A stretch of 64,000 bases of DNA from Mycobacterium sp. GA-2829. Lineage in GTDB: Bacteria; Actinomycetota; Actinomycetes; Mycobacteriales; Mycobacteriaceae. Of the stretch, positions 16,933 to 25,750 are shown in pieces; within the stretch, counting starts at the first letter, position 1, and the number at the start of each line of letters is the position of its first letter. Both the position numbers and the translations under genes were made by a program. The notes under the pieces are model-generated. The model saw nothing but the letters and a program-made list of their open reading frames with translations. It was not told where the DNA came from and did not search any database. Location of the stretch: NCBI RefSeq assembly GCF_001499965.1, contig NZ_LQIT01000019.1, positions 1 to 64,000 of the forward strand. Reading direction: 5' to 3'.

Positions 16933-18010
16933 GATTGTCCGGGTACCTGCGGGGCCCGATGAGGTCTCCGCTTCGTTCTTGACGGCTCACTTGCACGCAG
17001 CTGGATTCATCGGGTCAAACGACGAGGTCATCTCGGTGTCCGCGCAGCCGTTCGGCACCGGTTTGTCCGCCGATGCCAGTAGGTTCACACTCGACTATGC
17101 GCACGATGGCGTCGGGCCTGTCTCGATCGTGGGGAAGTTCGCGTCAGCGGACCCGGCCGCCCGCGAACTGGCAGCGATCGCGTCGATGTACTCACGTGAG
17201 GTTCAGTTCTATTCCGAGATTGCCGCCGGGGTGAACATCCGTGCCCCGCGACCGATCTATGCCGAGCATGCAGACGACGGGCGGCGGTTTTGTCTGCTCA
17301 TGGAGGATCTCTCACCGGCCCGGACAGTAGATCAGATCGAGGGATGCACAGTTGAGGAAGCCCGCTTGGCGATGCAGCAGGCAGCTGCCTTGCATGCCTC
17401 GTCTTGGCGACGTAGAGAACTTGCGGGCAAACCGTGGCTCGCGACCATGGTCGAAGCCGTAGTTGCCACCGCAGCCTCGGCTCACACATTTCGCGACTCC
17501 TTCATCGACAAGTTCGGTAGCCGGTTGCACCATGACGAGCTACAGGCGATCCGCCAGGTGTGTGATCACGCTCAAGCCTGGGCGGCCACGCTCGGTGACC
17601 CCGTATGCCTCTGGCATCACGACTTCCGCACGGACAATCTGCTGTTCGATGGCCTGGACGGTTCGGTTCCACTGGCCACCTGCGACTGGCAGACGCTGGC
17701 ATTCGGACCTGGAGTCGCCGACGTGAGCTACTTCCTGGGCACCAGCCTGCAGACCGACGTCCGGCGGGTGCACGAGCGAGAACTCGTCGGCGTGTACCAC
17801 GACGCGTTGCAGCGCGGCGGGGTTGCGGACTACACGTTCGACGATTGCTGGCTCGATTATCGTCGTCACGCCATTCATGGACTATTCACCGCGGTTCACG
17901 CCTCCGGTCGGAGTAAACGTACCGACCGGGGCGATGCGTTGTGGCTCAACTGGGCTCAGCGCACCGCGGCGCAAGTCATCGATCTCGAAAGCATCCGAGC
18001 GCTCGGCTGA
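16922..18010 (+). CDS. APH/ecdysteroid-kinase-like phosphotransferase
   Basis: A 362-residue aminoglycoside-phosphotransferase-fold protein. The Brenner-type catalytic motif is LWHHDFRTDNLLF (Asp and Asn present), followed by the metal-binding ATCDWQTLAFGPGVADVSYFLG. The N-lobe has the nucleotide-binding strand around FGTGLSADASRFTL. The GTG at 16922 is chosen because family members start a few residues before IVRVPAGPDEV; no Shine-Dalgarno is present, in keeping with a leaderless transcript. It has the same length and motifs as the gene at 56058-57146. In catabolic clusters such proteins are presumed to phosphorylate a hydroxyl on a metabolite; the substrate is unknown. Confidence 0.75.
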   Translation: MDSKIVRVPAGPDEVSASFLTAHLHAAGFIGSNDEVISVSAQPFGTGLSADASRFTLDYAHDGVGPVSIVGKFASADPAARELAAIASMYSREVQFYSEIAAGVNIRAPRPIYAEHADDGRRFCLLMEDLSPARTVDQIEGCTVEEARLAMQQAAALHASSWRRRELAGKPWLATMVEAVVATAASAHTFRDSFIDKFGSRLHHDELQAIRQVCDHAQAWAATLGDPVCLWHHDFRTDNLLFDGLDGSVPLATCDWQTLAFGPGVADVSYFLGTSLQTDVRRVHERELVGVYHDALQRGGVADYTFDDCWLDYRRHAIHGLFTAVHASGRSKRTDRGDALWLNWAQRTAAQVIDLESIRALG

Positions 18011-18055
18011 CTGCCGATGGAGCAGTCGCTGCCGCAACAGGAGGGTTGAACACAG

Positions 18056-18817
18056 TTGGATCTTGGGCTCATCGGGAAGCGCTTCATTGTCACCGGCGGT
18101 ACCCGCGGGATCGGGCGTGCCATTGTTGAAGGACTCCTCGCCGAGGGTGCGGTCGTCGCCTTCTGCGCGCGGGACGCCGATGCCGTTGAGGCGACGACCA
18201 CCGAACTCACCGCCGTTGGTGCACAAGTCCTCGGCACCGCACTCGACGTCGCCGACCACTCCGCCTTGGCCGCATGGGTCGGCGCAGTGGCGGATCGGTT
18301 CGCCGGACTCGACGGCGTGGTGGCCAATGTCAGTGCGTTGGCCGTCGGCTCATCGACCGAGAATTGGCGCGCCACCTTCGACGTGGACCTCTTGGGCACG
18401 GTGATGCTGGTCGACGCGGCTCTTCCCCACCTCACTGTGTCCGGGGCGGGGTCCATCGTGACCATCGCCAGCGTGGCCGGCCGCGAGATCGACTTCGCCG
18501 CCGTGCCGTACGGAACGGTGAAGGCTGCGATGGTGCACTACACACAAAGTCTGGCCAACAAGCACGCCGCGGCGGGCGTGCGGGCCAACAGTGTCAGTCC
18601 GGGGAACATCTACTTTCCCGGCGGCTCCTGGGAATTCATCGAGCAGAACCATCCTGACCTGTTTGCCGCGGCGATGGCGCAGAACCCGACAGGCCGGATG
18701 GGTACGGCTCAGGAGGTCGCCAACGCGGTGGTGTTCCTTTCGAGTCCGGCGGCGGGCTTCATTACGGGCACCAACCTGATCGTTGATGGGGCGTTGACTC
18801 GGGGAGTCCAGTTCTGA
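18056..18817 (+). CDS. SDR family oxidoreductase
   Basis: A 253-residue classical short-chain dehydrogenase. The cofactor motif is TGGTRGIG (about 14-21), the catalytic Ser lies in TIASVAG and the YxxxK motif is YGTVK. The C-terminus (GFITGTNLIVDGALTRG) is complete. Start is TTG at 18056 with AGGAGGG about 10 nt upstream. It follows the phosphotransferase by 45 bp on the same strand and probably shares its transcript. Expected reaction: NAD(P)-dependent interconversion of a hydroxyl and a keto group on a CoA ester or free metabolite; specificity cannot be read. Confidence 0.85.
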   Translation: MDLGLIGKRFIVTGGTRGIGRAIVEGLLAEGAVVAFCARDADAVEATTTELTAVGAQVLGTALDVADHSALAAWVGAVADRFAGLDGVVANVSALAVGSSTENWRATFDVDLLGTVMLVDAALPHLTVSGAGSIVTIASVAGREIDFAAVPYGTVKAAMVHYTQSLANKHAAAGVRANSVSPGNIYFPGGSWEFIEQNHPDLFAAAMAQNPTGRMGTAQEVANAVVFLSSPAAGFITGTNLIVDGALTRGVQF

Positions 18818-18868
18818 GCACCGGTGAGCATGGCCCGACCGCACAGACCGGTATTGATCGGTCGGTAT

Positions 18869-18886
18869 TTCTAGTCTAGATTCAAA
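18869..18886 (-). promoter_or_regulatory. Operator site B
   Basis: On the minus strand the 18-mer reads TTTGAATCTAGACTAGAA, matching the shared consensus WTTTAAC-N3-GAYTMRAA. It is 74 bp before the membrane protein ATG at 18961, in an otherwise GC-rich gap. The core TCTAGA/CTAG symmetry is the clearest of the set. Confidence 0.55.
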
Positions 18887-18960
18887 ATTCTCCGGGTGGG
18901 CGGCTCGCCAAACCTAGCGGGCTCCAGTTCGCCCCGGACCGACCCGAGAAGGTTGTACAG

Positions 18961-19689
18961 ATGCCCCACGATGACGCCCGGCTGAAGCTTCGCATCTTCA
19001 ACATCTGTTCGTGGGGCGGCATTGCGGCCGTTGTAGTGACCCTCATCGGTTGGTTGATCGCCGGATTGTTGCCGCTTCCGCTGGGGCCTGCGAACACAAT
19101 GCAAGAAGTGGTGGACTTCTACACGACCGACACCGCCCGCAGGATGTTCGGCTTCATGCTCTCCACCTTGGGGGTCTGTTTCGCGCTTCCGCTGATCGGC
19201 ATCATCACCATGCACATGCAGCGCATGGAGCGTCGACTGCCTGTCCTGTCTCTGATTCAGTTGTGCGCGGGCGCAGTCACGGTCATGATCAACCTGCTGG
19301 GTTCGTTGCTGTTCGCCGTGCTGACCTTTCGCCCGGAGCTGCGGGCGCCGGAGTCCACGATGTTTCTCAACGATCTCACCTGGTTGATTTTCTTCACTCC
19401 GATTATGCCGTTCATTATTCAGAACCTGGCGATCGGCGCCGCGGTGCTCACGGACCGTGGCAGGACGTTCCCGCGGTGGGTCGGGTACGCCAACATATGG
19501 GTGGCTTGTGCGTTCGTTCCGGACGTCATGGCGTACTTCTTCTTCTCCGGCCCGTTCGCCTGGAACGGCATCTTTGTGTTCTGGCTCGCACTCACGGCGT
19601 ATGCGGGCTTCTTGATCGTGATGTCCGTCGTCACCCGCCGCGCGAACGCCGCCCTGGTCGAGGAGAAATTCGCGCCGGCCGCAGTCTGA
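18961..19689 (+). CDS. Six-TM membrane protein, first of two paralogs
   Basis: A 242-residue protein starting MPHDDARLKLRIFNIC with about six hydrophobic segments (near 16-38, 58-80, 90-120, 132-155, 165-190 and 195-222). No transport or enzyme motif is recognised. It shares GWLIAGLLPLPLG, the ALPLIGII segment, IIQNLAIGAAVL, PRWVGYANIWVA and FVFWLALTAY with the gene at 63365, so the two are clear paralogs. The ATG at 18961 is supported by the match of N-termini. The adjacent MaoC gene and operator site B suggest a role in the lipid-catabolic programme, perhaps in membrane passage or anchoring, but this is inference. Confidence 0.7.
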   Translation: MPHDDARLKLRIFNICSWGGIAAVVVTLIGWLIAGLLPLPLGPANTMQEVVDFYTTDTARRMFGFMLSTLGVCFALPLIGIITMHMQRMERRLPVLSLIQLCAGAVTVMINLLGSLLFAVLTFRPELRAPESTMFLNDLTWLIFFTPIMPFIIQNLAIGAAVLTDRGRTFPRWVGYANIWVACAFVPDVMAYFFFSGPFAWNGIFVFWLALTAYAGFLIVMSVVTRRANAALVEEKFAPAAV

Positions 19690-19723
19690 CGCGGACGAGA
19701 CACACACCGGGGAAAGGCTTTCA

Positions 19724-20731
19724 GTGGAAGCGAGCAACGACGTGAGCGCAACCGTGGGGCCGTACTTCGACGAATTGCGGCCGGGGCAGGTGTTCGACAG
19801 CGCGCCGGCGATGACCGTTACCGAGGGCGCCGCTGCAGTGCACCAGTCCATCGTCGGGGACCGGATGCGAATGACTCTCGACGCCACACTGGCCGCCGCG
19901 GTAACAGGTGGGTCCGCCCCGATGGCACACCCGGCGTTGGTGGCGGACATCGCGATCGGGCAGAGCACGCTGGCCACCGGGCGCGTGAAGGCAAATCTAT
20001 TTTACCGCGGCTTGGCTTTTCACCGGTTCCCAGAGTTGGGGGATACGTTGGCCACGACCACGGAAGTCGTGGGTATGCGGCAGAACTCGGTTCGTGAGGG
20101 ACGTGCTCCGACGGGCCTGGCGGCGCTCCGGATTAGAACCGTCGATCAGCACGATCGCCTTGTTCTCGACTTCCACCGGTGCGCCATGCTCCCGTTGTCA
20201 CCAGGCGTCCTCGAGACGGGGCACCACGATGACCTGACCGCAATGGGCACAGCGGAGGTCACGACCGATCCGGCCCGCAGCTGGGATGCGAAGGCCTTCC
20301 GGTCCCAGGTCCCCGGCCCGCACTTCAGCACGGAGCTTCACGATCGCCGGTACCGCAGCTCCGGTGATGTGGTCAGCTCCGCTCCGGAATTGGCTCGACT
20401 GAGCCTCAATATTGCTGCGACACATCATGATCGACGAGTCGGCGGCCAGCGTCTGGTCTATGGAGGGCACACCATCGGATTGGCTCTCGGACAGGCGACC
20501 CGACTGCTTCCGAATCTTGCGACGGTTCTCAAGTGGACGTCGTGTGACCACACCGGTCCGGTGCACGAGGGAGACACCCTCTACAGCGACCTTCACGTCG
20601 AGCAGGCGACGGCGTTGCCGGCGGGACGGGGCGGCGCCCTCAACCTGCGCTCAGTTGTGCACGTGGCGGGACACGATGGCACTCCTGACCGCCCAGTCCT
20701 GGATTGGCGCTTCACCGCCTTGATGTTCTGA
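19724..20731 (+). CDS. Double-hotdog MaoC-like protein
   Basis: A 335-residue protein starting MEASNDVSATVGPYF at GTG 19724 (GGGGAAAGG upstream). Two hotdog-type halves are apparent: residues about 10-160 with a FDELRPGQVFDSAPAMTVTEG start, and about 185-335 with FSTELHDRRYRSSGDVVSSA and the GGHTIGLALGQATRLLPN segment that resembles the hydratase-2 region. Typical MaoC enzymes hydrate enoyl-CoA; the usual Asp-x4-His pair of hydratase 2 is not evident in either half, so activity is uncertain. It is 34 bp after the six-TM protein gene and probably co-transcribed with it. Confidence 0.7.
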   Translation: MEASNDVSATVGPYFDELRPGQVFDSAPAMTVTEGAAAVHQSIVGDRMRMTLDATLAAAVTGGSAPMAHPALVADIAIGQSTLATGRVKANLFYRGLAFHRFPELGDTLATTTEVVGMRQNSVREGRAPTGLAALRIRTVDQHDRLVLDFHRCAMLPLSPGVLETGHHDDLTAMGTAEVTTDPARSWDAKAFRSQVPGPHFSTELHDRRYRSSGDVVSSAPELARLSLNIAATHHDRRVGGQRLVYGGHTIGLALGQATRLLPNLATVLKWTSCDHTGPVHEGDTLYSDLHVEQATALPAGRGGALNLRSVVHVAGHDGTPDRPVLDWRFTALMF

Positions 20732-20781
20732 CACGGAGAGGTCGGATACCTGCACTTTCGCGGCGGCCCAGAGGGCGCGCG

Positions 20782-21240
20782 TCAGATATTCGATGCTCTA
20801 GGGATCAGCGTCTGCCCGAGTTGCTCCACGAGCTGACTGATGTCCCAAAAGTCGCGATGGCTGGTCAACTTACCGTTGTCATCGAAGCGGCAGGTCGCGA
20901 TGCCGTCGACCGCGAACGCGTGGCCGGCGGCGTCGACGGTCGCTCCGCCGGGCAGGCGCAGGGGGCCACTGATCGACCCGCTCCAGGTCCACTCATAGTA
21001 GGCGCGGTCGTCCTGAACCGCAGGCCGGGTGAAGACAATCAGTGAGTCGGACGAGAACTTGAGCATCCACCGATGGAATCGCTGGATCTCGGCCCGACCC
21101 CGATACGTTCCGCGCATCGCGACATCGGTGTAGCTGCCGTCCTCGGCGAAGAAGTCGCAGAGGCGCTCGGGCTCGTGGGTCCAGGCTTGGCTGTAGGCCT
21201 CTGGAAACCCTGGTTCCGCGGGGTGGGGGAGTGTAGCCAC
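20782..21240 (-). CDS. SnoaL-like/NTF2-fold protein
   Basis: A 152-residue protein of the NTF2/SnoaL superfamily: WTHEPERLCDFFAEDGSYTD (first helix and strand), then YRGRAEIQRFHRWML and a central YYEWTWSGSISGPL strand, ending with LTSHRDFWDISQLVEQLG. GTG at 21240 is the start. Members are small cyclases, isomerases (ketosteroid isomerase type), dehydratases or non-catalytic binding proteins. The Asp-rich pocket (AEDGSYTDVA) is retained. It is convergent with the MaoC gene and divergent from the mce operon, separated from the latter by a promoter region. Confidence 0.75.
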   Translation of the reverse strand: MATLPHPAEPGFPEAYSQAWTHEPERLCDFFAEDGSYTDVAMRGTYRGRAEIQRFHRWMLKFSSDSLIVFTRPAVQDDRAYYEWTWSGSISGPLRLPGGATVDAAGHAFAVDGIATCRFDDNGKLTSHRDFWDISQLVEQLGQTLIPRASNI

Positions 21241-21567
21241 CCGCAGAATTTATCAAGTATTCGAAATATCAACGGCATTTTCGGCGACTGGGTTCTCTCC
21301 ACCCCACATGCCGGCGAAGGCGGCGGCGTGAGGGCCGCCTGGCCGCGACTTCGAGGCTGAGATCCTCCTGCGTCGAGAATCCGGGCATGATCTCTGACGT
21401 TCGCGTCAAAGCCGGACTGCCTGCGGCGACACCGAACTCGAGGGTCGCAGGTCGCATCTAGGTCGACTGTCGGCTTGAATTTCTAGTTTAATTTTGATTC
21501 GATTCGTGAGCCGAGTCACTCGATGTCCTGGGTGTGACTGGCGCTGACGTCAAGAGAAGGTGCAGTT
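21241..21567. other. Promoter region of the mce operon
   Basis: A 327-bp gap between the divergent SnoaL-like gene and the mce leader. It contains two AT-rich islands: one near 21245-21275 (aatttatcaagtattcgaaatatc), close to the SnoaL start, and one at 21475-21505 with a weak version of the shared operator. No gene is seen. Confidence 0.5.
21481..21498. promoter_or_regulatory. Operator site C (weak)
   Basis: TTCTAGTTTAATTTTGAT (on the minus strand ATCAAAATTAAACTAGAA) keeps the CTAGAA half of the shared consensus but not the TTTAAC half. It is 87 bp before the small leader frame and about 180 bp before the first YrbE gene. Confidence 0.35.
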
Positions 21568-21657
21568 GTGACTCGTTCAGCAAGCCTGCCGGCCGCCGCG
21601 GACCGTCCCGAGCGCGGCGCGCCCGCGCCCGGCGCGACCGCCGACCGGAAGTTGTGA
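21568..21657 (+). CDS. Putative 29-codon leader ORF of the mce operon
   Basis: GTG 21568 follows GAGAAGG at good spacing and opens a 29-residue frame (starting VTRSASLPAAADRPERG, ending ATADRKL) that stops at 21655-21657, 4 bp before the yrbEA GTG at 21662. No function is recognised. It may be a translated leader that couples ribosomes into yrbEA, or the remnant of an N-terminal extension of YrbEA lost by frameshift. Confidence 0.35.
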   Translation: MTRSASLPAAADRPERGAPAPGATADRKL

Positions 21658-21661
21658 CCAC

Positions 21662-22432
21662 GTGGTGCTCAAAGCCCTAGGTTCATCGAAACCGCTGCGT
21701 GGGATCGGCGGTTTCTTCGCTATGGCACTCGATACCGCCGTCGCGACGTTCCAGCCGCCATTCGCGTGGCGTGAGTTCGTCCTGCAGACGTGGTTCGTGG
21801 CGCGGGTGTCCCTGCTGCCTACCCTGATGCTGTCGATTCCGTTCACGGTGCTTACGGTGTTCACGTTCAACGTGCTGCTCGCCGAGTTCGGCGCAGCCGA
21901 CTTCTCCGGCACCGGCGCGGCACTGGGCGCCGTCACGCAGATCGGTCCGATTGTCACGGTTTTGGTCGTGGCGGGCGCCGGGGCGACGGCGATGTGCGCC
22001 GACCTGGGTGCCCGCACCATTCGTGAGGAACTCGACGCCCAACGGGTCATGGGCATCAATCCCATTCAAGCGCTCGTGGTTCCGCGGGTGCTCGCCGCCA
22101 CCCTCGTAGCGCTGCTGCTGTCATCACTGGTCATTCTCGTCGGGCTCGCCGGCGGATTCGCGTTCTCGGTCTTTTTCCAGAATGTCACCCCGGGTGCGTT
22201 CGTCGCAGGCCTAACGCTGGTCACTGGTGTGGGTGATGTCGTGGTCTCGCTGATCAAGGCGACGTTGTTCGGTTTGACGGCCGGGCTGATCGCCTGCTAC
22301 ATGGGCACGACGGTGAGCGGTGGCCCCGCCGGTGTCGGTAACGCCGTCAACGAGACCGTGGTGTTTTCCTTCCTCGCGCTTTTCGTCATCAACATCTTCA
22401 TGACCGCCGTGGGAATCAAGGTGAACCTTTGA
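21662..22432 (+). CDS. yrbEA: Mce permease subunit YrbEA (MlaE family)
   Basis: A 256-residue integral membrane protein of the MlaE/YrbE family with five or six TM helices. It carries the family core ADLGARTIREELDAQRVMGI, the cytosolic loop that contacts the Mce ATPase, and the GPAGVGNAVNETVV end. The N-terminus GGFFAMALD matches M. tuberculosis YrbE4A, and the GTG at 21662 matches the usual length. Paired with YrbEB it forms the permease core of the Mce lipid importer; the MlaF-type ATPase (MceG) is not encoded here and is usually elsewhere in the genome. It overlaps yrbEB by 4 nt (TTGA). Confidence 0.93.
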   Translation: MVLKALGSSKPLRGIGGFFAMALDTAVATFQPPFAWREFVLQTWFVARVSLLPTLMLSIPFTVLTVFTFNVLLAEFGAADFSGTGAALGAVTQIGPIVTVLVVAGAGATAMCADLGARTIREELDAQRVMGINPIQALVVPRVLAATLVALLLSSLVILVGLAGGFAFSVFFQNVTPGAFVAGLTLVTGVGDVVVSLIKATLFGLTAGLIACYMGTTVSGGPAGVGNAVNETVVFSFLALFVINIFMTAVGIKVNL

Positions 22433-23286
22433 GCGTCAAAACAACTTTCGGTCAGCAATTTCCGAAGCTCGCACGCAAGTCGAGCAGCTGGCACGCCGGA
22501 TGGACCCGCGTCGGTGAACAGACGCAGTTCTACGGTCGTACGCTGGCCTCGGCAGTGGACGTTCTGGTCCACTACAAGACCGAACTGGTGCGGCTCATCG
22601 CCCAGATGAGTCTGGGAACAGGAGCACTCGCCGTCATCGGCGGCACTGTGGTCATCGTCGGGTTCCTCACCATCTCCACCGGTGCGCTGGTCGCAGTCCA
22701 GGGTTACAACCAGTTCGCCCAGGTTGGCGTTGAAGCTCTCACCGGCTTCGCGTCGGCCTACTTCAATGTGCGACTGATCGCCCCGCTCACCGCCGCGATC
22801 GCGATGGCGGCCACCATCGGCGCCGGAGCCACCGCGCAGCTCGGCGCCATGCGCATCAACGAAGAGATCGACGCGCTGGAGGTGATGGGGGTCCGCTCGC
22901 TGGCCTATCTCGCTTCAAGTCGAGTGTTGGCCGGCGTCATCGTGGTCATCCCGCTGTACTGCGTGGCGGTGATCATGTCTTTCCTCGCAGCCCGGTTCGG
23001 AACGACGGTGATCTACGGGCAGTCAACGGGCGTCTACGACCACTACTTCCGTACCTTTTTGATCCCCACCGACCTCATCTGGTCCTTCGTCCAAGCGGTG
23101 GTCACCGCGGTCGTCATCATGCTGGTGCACACCTACTACGGCTTCACCGCGGCCGGTGGCCCCGCGGGAGTCGGTGAAGCCGTCGGCCGCGCCACCCGGA
23201 CGTCACTCGTGGTGGCCGTCTTCGTCACCCTGCTGGTCACACTGTCCATCTACGGACAGTCCGGCAACTTCAACCTGGCGGGCTGA
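22429..23286 (+). CDS. yrbEB: Mce permease subunit YrbEB (MlaE family)
   Basis: A 285-residue partner of YrbEA. The N-terminal cytosolic part is followed by several TM helices and the family loop LGAMRINEEIDALEVMGVR. The end contains YYGFTAAGGPAGVGEAVGRA. Start is TTG 22429, overlapping the previous TGA. The two permeases are expected to sit in the inner membrane as a heterodimer, bound to the Mce protein ring on the periplasmic side and MceG on the cytosolic side. Confidence 0.93.
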   Translation: MSVKTTFGQQFPKLARKSSSWHAGWTRVGEQTQFYGRTLASAVDVLVHYKTELVRLIAQMSLGTGALAVIGGTVVIVGFLTISTGALVAVQGYNQFAQVGVEALTGFASAYFNVRLIAPLTAAIAMAATIGAGATAQLGAMRINEEIDALEVMGVRSLAYLASSRVLAGVIVVIPLYCVAVIMSFLAARFGTTVIYGQSTGVYDHYFRTFLIPTDLIWSFVQAVVTAVVIMLVHTYYGFTAAGGPAGVGEAVGRATRTSLVVAVFVTLLVTLSIYGQSGNFNLAG

Positions 23287-23289
23287 GCC

Positions 23290-24684
23290 ATGGCACGTAG
23301 AGGAGAACCCCGTATCCACCCGGACTGGTGGACAGCAATACTCATCGTCTTCACCGTCGGCGCGCTCTCGCTGACCTGGGCGCTGTTCAACGGCTCCTTC
23401 AACCGATACGTGCCTGTGATACTCACCTCCGACCGCTCCGGCCTGGTGATGGAGATCGGCGCCGAGGTGAAGCTGCGCGGCGTGCAGGTCGGCCACGTCG
23501 GCTCGGTGACGGGCGGAAAGGACCCGGTCAGCCTGCATCTCGAACTCGATCCCGACATGGTGCGCTACCTTCCCGCCAACGTGCAGGCCAGGATCGCGTC
23601 GACCACGATCTTCGGCGCGAAGTATGTCGATCTGATCTACCCGGAAGATCCGTCGAACAAGGTCTTGGCGGCGGGCGCAGTGCTGCACTCGCAGAACGTC
23701 AGCACCGAAGTGAACACGGTGTTCCAGAATCTCGTCGGTGTCATCAACAAGATCGATCCGGCCAAGCTCAATACCGTCTTCTCCGCCCTCGCCGAAGGTG
23801 TGCGCGGACAGGGGCCCCGGATGGGTGAAGCCACGACCGCGGCGAACGAAGTGCTGGTCGCGCTCAATCAGCGCTCGGAGCTCATCGGTGAGGATTGGCG
23901 CGCGTTCCGCGACTTCAACGACACCTACGACGCTGCGGCACCCGATATCATCCGGGTGCTCGATGCCGCCAGCACCACCAGCGCCACCGTCACCCAGCAC
24001 GCCCGCGAGCTAGATTCCCTGCTGCTCAACATCATTGGATTCGCGCAGAGCGGCACCCAGTTGATCGGTCCGAACAAGGACAACCTGGTTCGAGCGATCA
24101 ACACACTGGAGCCGACGACTGGTCTGCTGAACAAGTACGACCCGATGCTGACCTGTCTCCTCGTTGGCGGCAAGAACGCCATTGACTTCGGGCAAGCCGC
24201 CTACACCGGTGGTGCGAACGGCAAGTCGTTGATCGTCGACGCTGCGCTGTTGCTGGGTGACGATCCCTACCGCTACCCGCAGAACCTGCCGATCAACGGC
24301 GCCAGGGGGGGACCCGGAGGCAAGCCCGGATGCGGGTCGCTGCCGGACGTGGCCAAAAACTGGCCGGTGCGCACCCTGATCGCAAACACCGGCTGGGGCA
24401 CCGGACTGGACAACCGCCCGAACCCCGGCATCGGCTTCCCCGGTTGGGCCAACTACTTCCCAGTCACCCGGGCAGTGCCGGAGCCGCCGAGCATCCGGTA
24501 TCCCGGTGGCCCGGCGCCCGGTCCCTTCCCGTACCCCGGAGCACCTCCCTACGGCGCACCGCTGTACGGCCCCGGTGGCGTGCCGCTCTTCCCGGGGGTG
24601 CCCCCCGCGCCGCCGCCGGCGCCGATCCCGCCCGGAATCGGTGGCGCCGCCCCGGTGCCGCCAGGCGCGGCCCCTACACCATGA
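23290..24684 (+). CDS. mceA: MceA protein
   Basis: A 464-residue MCE-family protein. One N-terminal membrane segment (about 15-37) is followed by the MCE domain (about 40-120, with GLVMEIGAEVKLRGVQVGHV), a long helical region (about 125-300) and a Pro/Gly-rich tail (about 380-464). It is thought to be one of six different subunits forming a periplasmic tube for lipid transfer. Start is ATG 23290, 3 bp after the yrbEB stop. Its stop overlaps a 14-codon mini-ORF by ATGA. The class (mce1-8) cannot be fixed without alignment. Confidence 0.92.
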   Translation: MARRGEPRIHPDWWTAILIVFTVGALSLTWALFNGSFNRYVPVILTSDRSGLVMEIGAEVKLRGVQVGHVGSVTGGKDPVSLHLELDPDMVRYLPANVQARIASTTIFGAKYVDLIYPEDPSNKVLAAGAVLHSQNVSTEVNTVFQNLVGVINKIDPAKLNTVFSALAEGVRGQGPRMGEATTAANEVLVALNQRSELIGEDWRAFRDFNDTYDAAAPDIIRVLDAASTTSATVTQHARELDSLLLNIIGFAQSGTQLIGPNKDNLVRAINTLEPTTGLLNKYDPMLTCLLVGGKNAIDFGQAAYTGGANGKSLIVDAALLLGDDPYRYPQNLPINGARGGPGGKPGCGSLPDVAKNWPVRTLIANTGWGTGLDNRPNPGIGFPGWANYFPVTRAVPEPPSIRYPGGPAPGPFPYPGAPPYGAPLYGPGGVPLFPGVPPAPPPAPIPPGIGGAAPVPPGAAPTP

Positions 24685-24725
24685 GACAACTCGCCGTCGC
24701 AAACTCTGAGAGGCAAGCGAATTGA
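24681..24725 (+). CDS. 14-codon bridging mini-ORF between mceA and mceB
   Basis: ATG 24681 overlaps the mceA stop (ATGA), and the frame (MRQLAVANSERQAN) ends in TGA 24723-24725, which overlaps the TTG start of mceB (TTGA). The frame therefore fills the only non-overlapping gap between two mce genes and would let ribosomes pass from mceA to mceB by two termination-reinitiation steps. The peptide itself has no recognised function. Confidence 0.4.
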   Translation: MRQLAVANSERQAN

Positions 24726-25750
24726 AGGACAACCTGTCAGGCGCAGCCTGGCGGCTCACCGTCTTCATTGTCGTCGCCGTCTTCGGCATGTTCGCGCTCC
24801 TTACCGTCTTCGCGCAGTTCCGCTTCGGTGAAGCGCGCACGTTTCGGGCCGTGTTCACCAACGTCACCGGACTGGAGAACGGCAACTTCGTGCGCATCGC
24901 CGGCGTCGAGGTCGGCAAGATCGACAACATCGAACTCAACAACGACAGCACCGTCACGGTGGAGTTCACTGCCGACGATTCGGTGATCCTGACCGAAGGC
25001 AGCCGGGCGGCCATCCGATACGACAACGTGATCGGTGGCCGCTACCTGGCGCTGGAGGAGGGCGCGGGATCGGTGCGGCGGCTCCAGCCGGGCGCCACGA
25101 TCCCGGTCGAGAGGACATCACCCGCGCTCGACTTGGACGCACTGATCGGCGGATTCCGCCCCCTGTTTCGAGCGCTGGATCCCGATCAGGTCAATGCGCT
25201 CAGCGGACAGCTCCTTTCGGCCCTTCAGGGTCAAGGTGCCACTGTCGGATCGTTTCTCTCGCAGACCGCGGTGTTGACGAACACCCTTGCCGACCGCGAC
25301 GAACTGGTCGGGCAGGTCATCAATAATCTCAACACGGTCCTCGGCTCGCTCGCCGACCAGAAGGACAAGTTCGGGACCGCCGTGGATTCGTTATCCGAGA
25401 TCGTGCAGACCCTGGAGGCACGCAAGGGCGATCTGTCCACCGCGGTTGCCTACACAAACGAGTCGGCGGCGAGCATCGCCGACCTGCTGGCGCAGGGCCG
25501 CCCACCGCTGAACGAGACGGTCAATCAGACCGATCGGGCAGCGGGCATCGTGGTGGCAGATCACGAGTACATGGACAACCTACTTGCCGAACTGCCGGAG
25601 TCCTACCGGATCCTCGGTCGACAAGGACTCAACGGCGACTACTTCTCCTTTTACCTGTGTGACCTGGTCCTCAAGCTCAACGGCAAAGGCGGACAACCGG
25701 TTTACGTGAAGCTGGCCGGCCAAGACTCGGGTAGGTGCACCCCACGATGA
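24722..25750 (+). CDS. mceB: MceB protein
   Basis: A 342-residue MCE-family protein with an N-terminal TM segment (about 10-32), an MCE domain (about 38-115; ENGNFVRIAGVEVGKIDNIE) and a helical C-terminal part. The C-terminal FYLCDLVLKLNGKGGQPVYV resembles the MceB ending. Start is TTG 24722 (GAGAGG about 8 nt upstream), coupled to the mini-ORF. It overlaps mceC by 4 nt. Confidence 0.92.
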   Translation: MKDNLSGAAWRLTVFIVVAVFGMFALLTVFAQFRFGEARTFRAVFTNVTGLENGNFVRIAGVEVGKIDNIELNNDSTVTVEFTADDSVILTEGSRAAIRYDNVIGGRYLALEEGAGSVRRLQPGATIPVERTSPALDLDALIGGFRPLFRALDPDQVNALSGQLLSALQGQGATVGSFLSQTAVLTNTLADRDELVGQVINNLNTVLGSLADQKDKFGTAVDSLSEIVQTLEARKGDLSTAVAYTNESAASIADLLAQGRPPLNETVNQTDRAAGIVVADHEYMDNLLAELPESYRILGRQGLNGDYFSFYLCDLVLKLNGKGGQPVYVKLAGQDSGRCTPR

